From Synaphobranchus kaupii (lineage: Eukaryota; Chordata; Actinopteri; Anguilliformes; Synaphobranchidae): a stretch of 64,000 bases of DNA. Where the stretch lies: NCBI GenBank assembly GCA_029718625.1, contig CM056391.1, positions 5,849,158-5,913,157 on the forward strand. The letters run 5' to 3'. The position numbers and the translations under genes were made by a program. The notes beneath the pieces were generated by a model. That model worked only from the letters and a program-made list of their open reading frames with translations. It made no database searches and was not told the DNA's origin. Below, one piece after another: positions 10,753 through 22,368 of this stretch (the first letter of the stretch is position 1; each line of letters starts with the position of its first letter).

Positions 10753-12385
10753 CAGTCAAGCCGGAAAGTCTGAACACTCCTTTCACCTATCCACGTTTTA
10801 TTACGTTACAGACATATTCTACAATAGATTGAGTTCATTTTTTGCCTCAAACATCTACACACAATAGCCAATAATGACGAAGTGAAAACAGGTTTTTAGA
10901 AAATATGCAATTTTATTTTACTGACAAAAATAGGTTATTTAGGGGTTACATATCTGTACACACCCTTAGCCTAATACTTGGTTGCTGCACCTTTGGCAGC
11001 GATTACAGCTTCAAGGCATCTTGGGAAAGAAGCTACAAGCTCGGCACACTTGTTTCTGGACATTTTTGCCCATTCCTCTTGGCATATCCTTGCAAGCTCC
11101 GTCAGGTTGGATGGGGAGCGTCGGTACACAGCCATTTTCAGCTCTTTCCACAGATGTTCAATTGGATTCAGGTCTGGGCTCTGGCTGGGCCACTCAAGGA
11201 CATGCACATACTTTCTCCGAAGTCACTCCTTTGTTCTCTTGGCTGTGTGCTTCGGGTTTTTGTCATGTTGGAAGGTAAACCTTCGCCCCAGTCTGAGGTC
11301 CAGAGCGCTCTGGAGAAGGTTTTCTTCAAGGATCTCGGTGTACTTAGCTGCATTCATCTTTCCCTCTATCAGGACTAGTCGCCCTGTTCCCGCTGCTGAA
11401 AAACATCCCCACATCATGATGCTGCCACTGCCATGCTTCACTGTAGGGATGGTATTAGCCAGGTGATGAACGGTGCCTGGTTTCCTCCAGACGTGACGCT
11501 TGGTATTCAGGCCAAAAAGTTCAATTTTGGTTTCATCAGACCAGAGAATCTTGATTCTCATGGTTTGAGAGTCCTCTAGGTGCCTTTTGGCAAACTCCAA
11601 GCGGGCTGTGATGTGCCTTTTACTAAGGAGGGGCTTCCATCTGGCCACTCTACCATAAAGGCCTGATTGGTGGAGTGCTGCCTGGATGGTTGATCTTCTG
11701 AAAGGTTCTCCCATCTCCACAAGGATACGCTGGAGCTCTGTCAGAGTGACCCTCGGGTTCCTGCTCACCTCCCTGGCCGAGGCCCGTCTTCCCCGATTGC
11801 TCAGTTTGGCCGGGCGGCCAGGTCTAGGAAGATTCTTGGTGGTTACAAACTTCTTCCATTTACGAATGATGGTGGCCACTGTGCTCTTTGGGACCTGTAA
11901 AGCTGCAGAGATTTTTCCGTACCCTTCTCCAGATCTATACCTTGACACAATCCTATTTCTGAGGTCTGCAGATAATTCCTTTGACCCCAAAGGAATTGGC
12001 TTTGAGTTTGCTCTGACATGCACTGTCAACTGTGGGACCTTATATAGGCAGGTGTTGGCAATCCCCAATCATGTCCAATCAATTGAATTTATCACAGGTG
12101 GACTCCAATTAAGTAGAAACATCTCAAGCAGTATCAGTGGAAACAAAATGCACCTCAGCTCACTTTTGGGTGTCATATCAAAGGGTGTGCACACTTGTGT
12201 ACATATGATATTTTACATTTTGATTTTTAATAAATTAGCACAAATGTCTAAAAACCTGTTTTCACTTTGTCATTATGGGCTATTTTGTGTAGAATTTTGA
12301 GACAATCAATCTATTGTAGAATATGTCTGTAACGTAATAAAACGTGGATAGGTGAAAGGAGTGTTCAGACTTTCCGGCTTGACTG
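10753..12385 (-). mobile_element. Tc1/mariner transposon (1.63 kb)
   Basis: Long inverted ends (about 165 bp each, starting CAGTCAAGCCGGAAAGTCTG) are flanked by TA duplications at 10751-10752 and 12386-12387. The element lies in the 3-prime flank of unit 2 and is absent from the same flank of unit 1. It contains a dead transposase on the minus strand. Confidence 0.92.
10971..12068 (-). pseudogene. Tc1 transposase, inactivated
   Basis: The minus-strand frame shows a paired-type helix-turn-helix region (SRYRSGEGYGKISAALQVPK), a GRPAKL hook, and the DDE residues in LWSDETK, FQHDKNPKHT and LNPIEHLW. One in-frame TGA at 11223-11225 stands where Trp is usual, just after the second Asp. The expected start codon before GSKELS is TTG. 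With these two lesions, normal transposase is unlikely to be made. The rest of the frame is open, so the inactivation looks fairly recent. Confidence 0.88.
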
Positions 12386-12389
12386 TAGT

Positions 12390-13385
12390 TGCCCAAATTG
12401 GTAGCTACATAGCTAGCCCTGATTGGTTGGTTTTTAGAAGACCAGGTTGAGATTTTTTGACCGCCTAATACAGAGCCCAGGTCACTCACAGAAACAGGAT
12501 TTTTTCCCCCAGAAGAATATTTATTGATAGCTGCTGGAATATAATGAGTAAATTTAATAATTTCGCCAAAATTATATCGAAGATATCTTGCCTACTGCAC
12601 CTTTAAGTAGATTTTGAATTTAATAAAATTCTACACAGGAAAGGTTAATATCAGTAATGTTAAAGATGCTGGGAAGAATGCCCAGCCGTGTTCATGCAGT
12701 AAGTGGTTATGTGTGTGTTATTTCTATGAGCATAATTCATATTTACACTGTATTCATGATTAATTTATTACTCAGTCTAATCTCTAAGGTTATTTCTGTT
12801 CATCTTTCCATTTTATACATTTGTTTCCCGATTGTGATTGTTTTGATTTTTCAAGTTTTGAGTCCTATTGCAAAGTCTTTGTGTACCTTTTGTATGAATG
12901 TCACTGATTTGTGATCTGTAATGTGTTAGAAGAACATCCTGTAGTTAAAGGCAGTTCTATAAAGGATGGTGGACTTCAAATTGATCAGAATAAATTTGAG
13001 AAAATGTATGAAATTTGTGGTATTCTGCTGAATCTGATTTTTGGATCTGTGGCTTTCAAAATATTTTTGTAAGCTTGTGTGTGAGGAACAGTTTTGTGGT
13101 TAGACGGGCTTGGTCATGGTTTTTTTATGAATCTGCACCAACCACAATGGGTAATGGCCTTTACCTGTGTGTAATTGTATATAATTGTTATTATCATTTT
13201 ATTGTGAGTCAATCTGAAAGGAAGAAGTGAATGCACACAGTATTAAGCATGTCGGGAGCATGTCGCATTATGCAGGATATTTTGATGGATTTGCCGTACG
13301 TTGTATATAAAGCTGCCTAATTAACCACAGTGGTGGATTGTGAAGCTTTTAACCCCCCAAGAGTAGCTTCGCTTCCTTTTCTTAG
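12390..13385. other. 3-prime flank of unit 2
   Basis: The part at about 12640-13020 matches the flank of unit 1 (5080-5460). The rest is AT-rich and shows no gene. Confidence 0.5.
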
Positions 13386-13545
13386 GCCCTAGTTCTTCTG
13401 GAACTTGCTGCAGGCTTTGACAACAGGGGACCAAGTGCTCCTTCTGTCCACCCTGACCGCATTGCGGATCACTTGTGTAGAACCAATAGCTTTCCTATAG
13501 GTGTCCCCCAAGGCTCCATCCTGGCCCATATCACTCAGAGTCTAT
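13386..13545 (+). pseudogene. L2-like LINE reverse transcriptase relic
   Basis: The frames read VLLELAAGFDN and then IGVPQGSILA. These match the two reverse transcriptase motifs (AAFD and GVPQGS) of L2-clade LINEs, with the DNA between them deleted. Confidence 0.5.
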
Positions 13546-13900
13546 GTAATTTCAGCAGCAATATCTAGAGTGCTTTAGCTTAGGCTACAGGACTATATCC
13601 TGAAATTATCCTTTTACTTAGATTAGATATAGCTATTTCATCTTTTTAAAAATTCCACATAGCTGCATTCATTGTCATAATTGCGATTGGTGCAGATTGG
13701 TGTCATACCTTTGAAGAAAAACGCAACTCTTTATACAAATCATTCATTTCACTGAATATTTTATTGCACTTTTATTTATTATAAAAGGATGCAGAAAAGG
13801 TAGATGCTGAAACGCCTGAATTCGTCCCGTTTCTGCCCCAGAGCTGCGCGCGCACGCTCCGTTGTTTATATACCGGAAACTCATCCACACATCATTGCCC

Positions 13901-13905
13901 ATTGG
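13901..13905 (-). promoter_or_regulatory. Inverted CCAAT box of unit 3
   Basis: ATTGG in the same context as before unit 2, 44 bp before the ETS site. Confidence 0.4.
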
Positions 13906-13948
13906 TCAACAACCCCGGAAGAATTCGCCTGGAGGCGTGGCTGGTAGT

Positions 13949-13959
13949 CCGGAAGTAAA
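13949..13959 (+). promoter_or_regulatory. ETS-type promoter site of unit 3
   Basis: CCGGAAGTAAA, 208 bp before the ATG at 14157. Confidence 0.6.
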
Positions 13960-14156
13960 TAGACAACTAAATAGGCTGCCGTAAGGTTGCGAGGTAGCTT
14001 CGCTTCTTAATTTTAAATGTTGCTCTTTTTTAAATATCAGTTATCTTTTTGAAGCACTGTTGCTAAATCTACATTAACTCACATTGCCCAGACCTTTTTG
14101 AGAATATAAAGTCATTCGTTTGATTAAAAACTAGGCTACATACCTAGCTCGCTACA

Positions 14157-16741
14157 ATGGCTAATGGCGTTAACCCGAATTTCCATTCACAGCTTCGTTC
14201 CATTGTGGACACACTAGCAATGACGGCTGTCAAAGAAATCTCTTGCCTTGTAGACGATGGATTTGCGATCTTGCACCTGGAAATTTCGCGAAGCCTGAAA
14301 GAGAACGAAGCGCTTAAGTGCAAAATGCAGACGATGGAGCTTCAGATTGCGCGAGGATGTGTGGAGGAGTCGGGAATGCGACAACAGCTTGCAAAGTGTC
14401 GTTGCGGAGTTCAAAGCAGTGAGTTGGCGTTCCAAAATATAGTAACTGCGACTATGTATATATTGGGTTATGGACCGTTTGTTGACGATCAGGATCAAAG
14501 TGTAAATTGGTGTAAATTTACGTTGCTCATATTTAGAAAGACGTGTCTTCAGACGGCGTCTTGGTTCCCCTCCCATCTCACCCCAACACTCCGGCCGTTT
14601 GTACCAATTCAGGTTATGGCAGAATATTTTATGGATTAAGGCTATATTTTATGGCATTATTTATCGTCCTGGGACTTGTCATGGTTGTAATCTGTGTGAA
14701 TTCAGATGTTGTATTTCGGTACTGGGTTAGCACAGTTGACTTGTATTAGTACTTTAGGGATGTTGCATCCTTACTCACTAGTCTGGGAAGGTTGCTAGCC
14801 AGGTCTGGCACTAGGCTACTGCACATATTATTCAGATTAATGCACTTATGTGACTCCTAGATTGTAAGTCCCTCTGTATAAAAGCGTCTGCTAATGTAAT
14901 GTAGCTATTGTAAGGATCAGTGGTAGGCGTAAATTTTTTCTCCTCGTTCCAGAAGACCGTCCATTTCAACCGAAAGATAACGTCTTTGGAAACCCCCGTA
15001 TGGATATCACCCCGGGGACCGATAGAGAATCTACTGTTGGACACGAGGACACTCCCACACAACCTACTGGCATGAAGGACGAGGTCAGTTAACCTGGAGC
15101 CAGCAGTAATGATGTGAGCAGCACCAGTAGTAAGAAAATTACTGTACGTCGCTTTGGATAAAAGCGTCTGCTAAATAAATGTAATGTAATGTAATGTAAA
15201 ATTTGTATAGTTGTTGATTACGTTTACATGCAGTTAGGCTATATTCTTTTATGAGTTTGTTTGTGGAATGAGATGTTGGATGAGCAGGTGTTCATATACT
15301 TGGCCATGTAGTGTAGCTAAATATCTGTGTTCCAGCATTGATGTAAGGTCATATTTATCACATAGTTTGACCTGTGTGTTTGGTAGCTGAACGGCTGGTG
15401 TCCAGTGAGATTAATCGCCCCATTCCTCTGTTACAGTGTACAGACATGGAGGAGAGGACGACTGAGGCGCTTCTGATAAAGGAGGAGAGCGTGGAAGAGG
15501 ACAGAGACCCACAGGGAGAGATGAACACCAGGGAGGAGAGTAAGTAGATAATGGGGCGCACTGGGACCTTTCAGACAGTATATAAAATGTGCAGCAACTA
15601 CTATCCTTCAACTTAACAAAATATTAAAACAGATTTAAAGAAAAATTAATTACAAACAGATAAGAGACTTCTGTCACCATCTTTAACGATCAATTTCTTG
15701 TAATGTTTCAATCAGTGTCGGCATATTATTGCGTATAATTTAGGTATTGATTCAGAAAACATATTTTGATTAAGTAGTATTGGTAACCTTACAGTTCAGA
15801 TATTTATATTGCATCTTATATTCCCTCCAGGAGCCGTGGAGTGGAGGGCAGGCAGCAGGGAAAAGCGTCCCGTTCAGGAAACGCAGAATAAACCAGCGAA
15901 TCACACAGAGGAGCTCACTGAGCAGCACAGGACCAGACGCGCTGTTTGGGAGGTCAGTGGACTGGAATCTGCACTTAAAACAGACCCCGAGACAGAAAGT
16001 GGCAAGATGCTTCAGCACACAGGATCTGAACAGAGCACAGGAGGACTCCACAGTTCCTGTCCTGAATACTTAATGTGTGAGAGAACTAGACAACTGAGGA
16101 CTTTCTGTACACAGGGGGCTGGTGAAACAGAGGCTGATGATCCCTCCTGCTCTTATGCTACAGAAACCAGCTCTGAGAGCCTGTCCATTCACTCAGGGCT
16201 GCAGTCACTTCCTCTCACAGGGAAAGCTGCTGCCAGTAGTCTGTCATTGGGGTCTCTTGATGAGAAACCAGAGGTTGTAATTATAGACTCCGTTCTCACG
16301 GAAGAGGAGGCTGAGATGTATTCTGCATGGAACGAAGAGACCATTTCAGAAAATATTGCATCTGAGCACAGACACTACAGTGAAGAGAGACCATTTACCT
16401 GCCCACAGTGTGGAAAGTACTTTGCTCAGCTATGTCATCTTAGAGTTCATCGCAGAGTCCACACAGGAGAGAAACCATACAAATGCACACTATGTGGACA
16501 GCAGTTTTCTCATTCGGGTAGTCTTAACAGACATTACAGAGTTCATACAGGAGAGAAGCCCTTTAAATGCATGGATTGTGGGAGGTGTTTTTCTGAGTCG
16601 GGTAATCTTAAAAAGCATCAAAGGGTTCACGGTGGGGGGAGGCCATTCAGATGCACATCTTGCGGGAAAACGTTTACTTCGATACAGAATCTTAAAATGC
16701 ACCAGCAGAGAGACCATACACCTGTGTTTAGTGTAAGATGA
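14157..16741 (+). CDS. C2H2 zinc finger protein, unit 3 (4 exons, 4 fingers)
   Basis: The exons are 14157-14418, 14953-15083, 15437-15539 and 15831-16741, giving 468 residues. Exon 1 is MANGV-type and nearly the same as in unit 2. Exon 3 has IKEE. The exon 4 linker carries the AVWEV core and an acidic EEEAEMYSAWNEE motif shared with units 5 and 6. Four fingers start near residue 354, with helix residues (-1,2,3,6) Q-C-H-V, H-G-S-R, E-G-N-K and S-Q-N-M. The link before finger 4 is GGGRPF instead of TGEKPF. Two paired-exon-type modules may share this 5-prime end: its own exons 3-4 and those of unit 4 downstream, whose phase fits the exon 2 donor. An AATAAA lies at 17262. Confidence 0.85.
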
Positions 16742-17314
16742 GTTTCTTCCGTAAAGCTCAATCAAAGGGGTAAATATTGAAATACAGTATATTCTGTATG
16801 TGCTTGCTGTCCACTACACACATGTACATGGTTTCTTCTATTTTTTTGTAGAAAATGCTTTTAAAGACCATGTGCAATCAGTCAATCATTTTAAAATGGT
16901 TATAACTAAATGAACGCACTTGTAGTTATAGTATTAAGCACTTGTTACTCAGTTGAGATTTTTAATTAATTTTCTTTATCCTGAAAGAAATTAAGTTCTA
17001 CAATATACCCACTATTGGAGGATTTGGTCATTCTTTGAAGACCTTGATTATGATGCCATTAGCCAGGCAATTTGCATATAATGTAATCTGACCAATGAGC
17101 GGTAATGAAAACCCAGCTCATTAAAATATGGCCTTTGTTATAAATGACTGCCTGGCATGTCAAAATTTGAGTACTGTAAAAGTGGGCCTGCTGGTAAAAC
17201 TGAGTGCAGAATGTCCTAAAATCTGCCTTCAGGCATCTCAAATGTAAAACTTTTGTTTCCAAATAAATGTCCATAACTTGTACACATTTATGTTGCATAG
17301 GTATTATGTAAAAA
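16742..17314. other. 3-prime flank of unit 3
   Basis: The first 120 bp resemble the 3-prime flanks of unit 6 and of the broken module near 29850. A possible AATAAA lies at 17262-17267. No gene is seen. Confidence 0.45.
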
Positions 17315-17573
17315 CTACAGTCTCTGTACTGAGTAAATCTACAGTCTCTGTACTGAGTAAATCTACAGTGGCTGTACTGAGTAAATCTACAGTTCCTGTG
17401 CTGAGAGTAAATCTACAGTTGCTGTACTGAGAGTAAATCTACAGTGGCTGTACTGAGAGTAAAGCTACAGTTGCTGTACTGAGAGTAAATCTACAGTCTC
17501 TGTACTGAGAGTAAATCTACAGTCTCTGTACTGAGAGTAAATCTACAGTGGCTGTACTGAGTAAATCTACAGT
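17315..17573. repeat. 24-26 bp minisatellite (CTACAGT..CTGTACTGAG type)
   Basis: About ten copies of CTACAGTCTCTGTACTGAG plus TAAAT or AGTAAAT. A paralogous array stands at 48725-49057 after unit 9. Both are followed by the same sequence beginning TGAATGTAGAGCCACTGCTG. Confidence 0.92.
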
Positions 17574-18083
17574 GAATGTAGAGCCACTGCTGGTACAGAT
17601 GTTCTCTGCTGTAGCAGCCGCTGGGTACAAAGAGACATTTCCTAATTAAAGCTGTATTGATGAATCCTCACACAGAGTCTGTACAGATTTAATCAAGGAA
17701 CAGTTTTCCCCATATAATACAGAAAACCAAAAATCAAGACAGTTCTGAACATTAAAATTTTCAAGTTAGTGAGTGCAAACTAAATATTTATATATTTTTA
17801 TGAAAATACTACTGGTAGTATTCAACCCACCAGCATATGAACCACTTAAATAATCATGACTAGATGGTATTTTGAAAGTTTGGTGGTTAAGATGAGATGT
17901 TCTGATGAAGACCCATTTCATGTTGAAACATTTTCTGTCTACATATTAAATTTACATTGGGAGCTCAATAAGAGTGTGGGTTTTTGTTTTTATTGCTTTC
18001 ACTATTATGTTGGCAAAGCACTTTTCAATTTTGATGTGTGCATATAACCTTGATTGTGGTAAGATGAGATGTTTCCTGTAGGA

Positions 18084-19150
18084 ATTCAGTGTTGAGACCT
18101 CAAAACAGGTGTCCCCCAGGGCTCAGTGCTTGGTCCCTTCCTATTTTCTCTCTATACCAAGTCTTTTGGTTCTGTCATCTTCTCCCATGGCCTGTCTCAT
18201 CGTTCCTATACTGATGATACACAACTCTTTCTCTCCTTTCCCCCCTCCAATACATTGGTCTCAGCACACATCTGAGCTTGCCGACATGATATCTCAATTT
18301 GGGTGAGAAATCATCGGCTGAAGCTCAACTTGACTAAAACTCAGATTCTCTACTTCCCAAGTCCCCCCCCCCTGCTGGGCCTGTCCTTCACCCTGGATGG
18401 CACATCAGATGTCCCTCTCTGAAAGCATGGAAATTTGTTGGGTGTGCAGATTCTTCCTGTACAACATTCAGAGAATCCGCCCCTTCCTCACCGCCTATTA
18501 AACCCAGCTCGAAATACAGGCCCTGATCATCTCCCACCTGGACTACTGCCAGTCCCTCCTCGCTGGCCTCCCTGTCTCTGCCATTAGACCTCTACAGCTC
18601 ATCCAGAATCCTGCTGCTCAAGCACTCTGTAAAACCACCGCTTGCAGTGCATGATCTCTGATCGAATCGCAGGGGCGGTGCACAATTGGCTTCGCGTCAT
18701 CCAATCGGATTTATGGGAGAGAATCAGTCAGCAGGGATAGCAGTGACCCTGTTGGCCGTCTGGGGTCCATAGCTTGCTCTCTGCATTAGATTGGGTCTCG
18801 CAAGCTGCTCATCTGATCTACAACCTCCCCATGTCACTCCTTCTCATCTCCCTCCACTGACTACCAATATCAGCTCACATCAGATTCAAAACCTTAGTGG
18901 TAGCCAATCGGACAGCTAAAGGGACAGCTTCAAAAGATCATCAGACCCTACACACTAACCAGACCCCTCCATTCTACTTCTTCATTCTACTTCCTAGTCT
19001 CCTGTCTGTTCTGGGTGGTGGAATGAGTTTCCCACTGAAATCAGAACAGCAGAAACCCTGCCCATCTTCCCACTGCAGTCAGAACAGCAGAAACCCTGCA
19101 TATATTTCAACAGACTGAAGACTCACCTTTTCAGATTGTACCATAGCTCC
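18084..19150 (+). pseudogene. L2-like LINE reverse transcriptase, degraded
   Basis: Broken frames read [18 protein letters not shown] and a MRNHRLKLN-like stretch. Near 19020-19130 there are remains of the usual L2 C-terminal end (a WNEFP-like segment and a KTHLF-like segment). Several frameshifts and stops are present. A tail of the GTCGCTTTGGATAAAAGC type follows at 20180-20235, after a minisatellite. Confidence 0.7.
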
Positions 19151-19211
19151 CCTGAGCCCCCTCTAGATAATCTTTCTTTTTTTCTTTCTTTCTTTGGATT
19201 TCCCCTTAGAA

Positions 19212-20095
19212 TAATGGTATAGTTATAGCAGTGTAAAGAGGTGTATAATGGTATAGTTATAGCAGTGTAAAGAGGTGTATAATGGTATAGTTATAGCAGT
19301 GTAAATAGGTGTATAATGGTATAGTTATAGCAGTGTAAAGAGGTGTATAATGGTATAGTTATAGCAGTGTAAAGAGGTGTATAATGGTATAGTTATAGCA
19401 GTGTAAATAGGTGTATAATTGTATAGTTATAGCAGTGTAAAGAGGTGTATAATGGTATAGTTATAGCAGTGTAAAGAGGTGTATAATGGTATAGTTATAG
19501 CAGTGTAAAGAGGTGTATAATGGTATAGTTATAGCAGTGTAAATAGGTGTATAATGGTATAGTTAAAGCAGTGTAAAGAGGTGCATAATGGTATAGTTAT
19601 AGCAGTGTAAAGAGGTGTATAATGGTATAGTTATAGCAGTGTAAATAGGTGTATAATGGTATAGTTATAGCAGTGTAAAGAGGTGTATAATGGTATAGTT
19701 ATAGCAGTGTAAATAGGTGTATAATGGTATAGTTATAGCAGTGTAAAGAGGTGTATAATGGTATAGTTATAGCAGTGTAAAGAGGTGTATAATGGTATAG
19801 TTATAGCAGCGTAAAGAGGTGTATAATGGTATAGTTATAGCAGTGTAAAGAGGTGTATAATGGTATAGTTATAGCAGTGTAAAGAGGTGTATAATGGTAT
19901 AGTTATAGCAGCGTAAAGTGGTGTATAATGGTATAGTTATAGCAGTGTAAAGAGGTGTATAATGGTATAGTTATAGCAGTGTAAAGAGGTGTATAATGGT
20001 ATAGTTATAGCAGTGTAAAGAGGTGTATAATGGTATAGTTATAGCAGTGTAAAGAGGTGTATAATGGTATAGTTATAGCAGTGTAAAGAGGTGTA
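19212..20095. repeat. 34-bp minisatellite, about 26 copies
   Basis: The unit contains GGTATAGTTATAGCAGTGTA. Copies differ mainly at one site (AAAGAGG or AAATAGG), and the two forms alternate in part of the array. The array lies between LINE coding remains and the LINE tail, so it probably grew inside the LINE 3-prime untranslated region. Confidence 0.95.
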
Positions 20096-20179
20096 AAAAC
20101 ATTATTTGTCTAGTGGTACTTTACTTTGTGCTTGGTCATATCACATTTTTGTATTTCGACACCAAGTTACATTGATGCT

Positions 20180-20235
20180 CTCCACTTTTGTACATCGCTC
20201 TAGATAAGAGCATCGGGTAGGTGATTGTAATGTGA
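20180..20235 (+). repeat. Degraded LINE tail
   Basis: TGTACATCGCTCTAGATAAG followed by GCATCGGGTAGGTGATTGTA is a diverged copy of the tail at 7600-7662. Confidence 0.55.
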
Positions 20236-20298
20236 TGCTGTATGCTTGAAGACTGATAAACAGGGATGCAGTTTAATCAGCTTGTTCCTCTGTTGCAG

Positions 20299-22368
20299 AC
20301 TGCAGACGGGGAGCAGCGCTCCCTTATATCACTTCATATAAAGGAGGAGAAACCAGAGGATGCTCTGGAGAACACTGATCCTCGCAGAGAAGGGGAGAAC
20401 AGTGGGAAAAGTAAGTGGGAGGGAGGGAGGGAGGGAGGGAGGGAGGGAGGAGGAGGAGGAGGAGGTTGGGAGTGTTGTGAGTGTTGTGAATCTGTGGCTG
20501 AAGTACCATTAACTGCAGTGAACATAGGAACATGGGACCTAAACACTTTTGCTTTTTGATTTTTGACATTTTTCAAACAAAAAGTATTTTCACCAGTATT
20601 CTGCAAATGATTGTACATTTTGGTTAGGAACATGCGTTGTTGAAAATGATCAAATAGCCATTACTTTTAATTCTTTAGATGCAGGAAAAATTGGAAGAAA
20701 AGAACCTCGTACAGATCCCTGAGAATTTAAAACTTTAACAATGTGTATTATGTAGTAGGGGTGTGATTCTTTCCCTCTCAGAAGATTTGATAACGTTCCT
20801 GCTGCAATGTAAACTCAACATATACCTTCCATCATCATATTATCACCATTATAAGCATCTTTCTGTTACATTATAATGTTAGATTATTCCCATAATATTT
20901 CATATGTATGCTGCTGTCAAAGTGAGGTTCATGTTATTTTGACACGTACTGGTTTTTGACAGCCATTTTGAATTTTGGACTAGTTTGGATTGGCGCATTG
21001 TTTCCAACTGGTGAATCTTTACACCCCTAGCATTATGAAGGTTGTTCTGGAAAGGGGTACCATCCCAGGAATGATGCCTTTATTCTGAGGACTTCCTAAA
21101 ACATGGAAACATTAGTTTTCCATCTCAAAGCCTGGAGCATGAACACAGTCTTATCCTGGAGGAATGCTCTATACTGGTGAAATTGGTCCCTTGTCCTGGA
21201 ACAGCATGTAAGATTCACATTTTGTTCCACATTCTTTCCAGGATTAGTGGAGTCCGGCTCTGTGACGTGTACAAGGACCAAGTACCGTGTTTGGGAGGTT
21301 TACGAATCAGAAACTACAAACCAGAGGGCCCAGTGCAGTCTGGACTCAGAGCCCATCACCCATCATGAGAGGCCTGGTCAGCTAAGAACTCCACAGCTTC
21401 CACAGTGGGCCCCTGATGCAGAGATTGAGGACCCGTCTTGCTCTTTCTCTGCAGGAACGGACATGGAGAGCCTACAAGTTCACTCAGAGCCGCAGTCTGT
21501 TCCCGTCACCGTGGAAGGCGACGAGCTTTCTGCTCTGTCCTCTCTTCAGTGGGGTTCTGAGCTTGTGCAGATGGGCTTTGTGTCTGATGAAGAGGAGGCC
21601 GGAATGTTTGCAGCTTGGAACGAAGGCGCCTTTTCAGAAAGAGTTCATACCCAACACAGACGTTACAGAGAGGTACAGGACAAAGAAGGGGTGCAGCCAG
21701 AAAATGTCACTAACCCTCGTGCTTCATTTACCCAAAGGGTAGAGAGAGAGAACACAGCAGAGTCGAAATACGTTGGCCTGAGTGTGACTGGATGTGCACC
21801 CTTTAAACGTTTAACTGCCTCAAAAAACTACAGCATGCAAGAAAGAAACGGCAGAAGAGTGAAACGATTCTCTTTTCCTCCATTTCAGAATAGCTTTGGT
21901 GGTTTTAAAGACAATGAATTCCAACAGAGCACTCTCACTGAAGACAGACCATTCAGCTGCATGCAGTGTGGAAAGAGCTTTGTTAAATTACATGATCTCA
22001 AGGGACACGAGAGAGTTCACACTGGGGAGAAACCGTTTGCCTGTACACAGTGTGACAAGTGCTTCTCTTACTTTCACCAGCTGAAGACACATCAGAGGGT
22101 CCACACTGGGGAGAGACCATTCACTTGTACACAGTGTGGGAAGCGCTTCACTCAGTCAAGTCACATTAAACGACATCAGAGTGTACACACAGGAGAGAAG
22201 AGGTTTATCTGCACGCTGTGTGGAAAGAGATTCTCTCAGTCATGTGGTCTTAAAACGCATCAGGCTGTACACACAGGAGAGAGACCGTTCAGTTGTTCAC
22301 AGTGTGGGAAGAGTTTTTCAATTTTAGGCAATCTTCTCAGACACAAAATTGTTCATACTGGAAAGTAA
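20299..22368 (+). CDS. C2H2 zinc finger module, unit 4 (exons 3-4 only, 5 fingers)
   Basis: The exons are 20299-20410 and 21242-22368, with coding for 412 residues. Exon 3 reads TADGEQRSLISLHIKEEKPE, a different type from the CADMEE exons but with the same IKEE core and phases (0 in, 1 out). Exon 4 has a VWEV core, an acidic DEEEAGMFAAWNE motif and five fingers from about residue 275. Helix residues are K-H-D-G, Y-H-Q-T, Q-S-H-R, Q-C-G-T and I-G-N-R. I find no exon 1, no exon 2 and no ETS site between unit 3 and here. The module may be an alternative 3-prime end of unit 3, may have an unseen 5-prime exon, or may be inactive. The reading frame is intact. Unit 7 is a close copy with one finger fewer. 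A possible AATAAA lies at 22539. Confidence 0.8.
20411..20466. repeat. (GGGA)n(GGA)n tract directly after a splice donor
   Basis: The intron begins GTAAGTGGGAGGGAGGGAGG and continues with GGA repeats. Runs of three G could form a G-quadruplex in RNA next to the donor. Confidence 0.9.

Noticed and set aside
10905..11466. Plus-strand open frames of 157-162 codons
   Set aside because: They are antisense shadows of the Tc1 transposase on the minus strand.
11686..12300. 204-codon plus-strand frame
   Set aside because: It is also antisense to the Tc1 transposase and its inverted end. It has no independent support.
17315..20095. Regular short repeats that could look like a CRISPR array
   Set aside because: Units are head-to-tail with no spacers and vary at a few bases. 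They are minisatellites, in a vertebrate genome.
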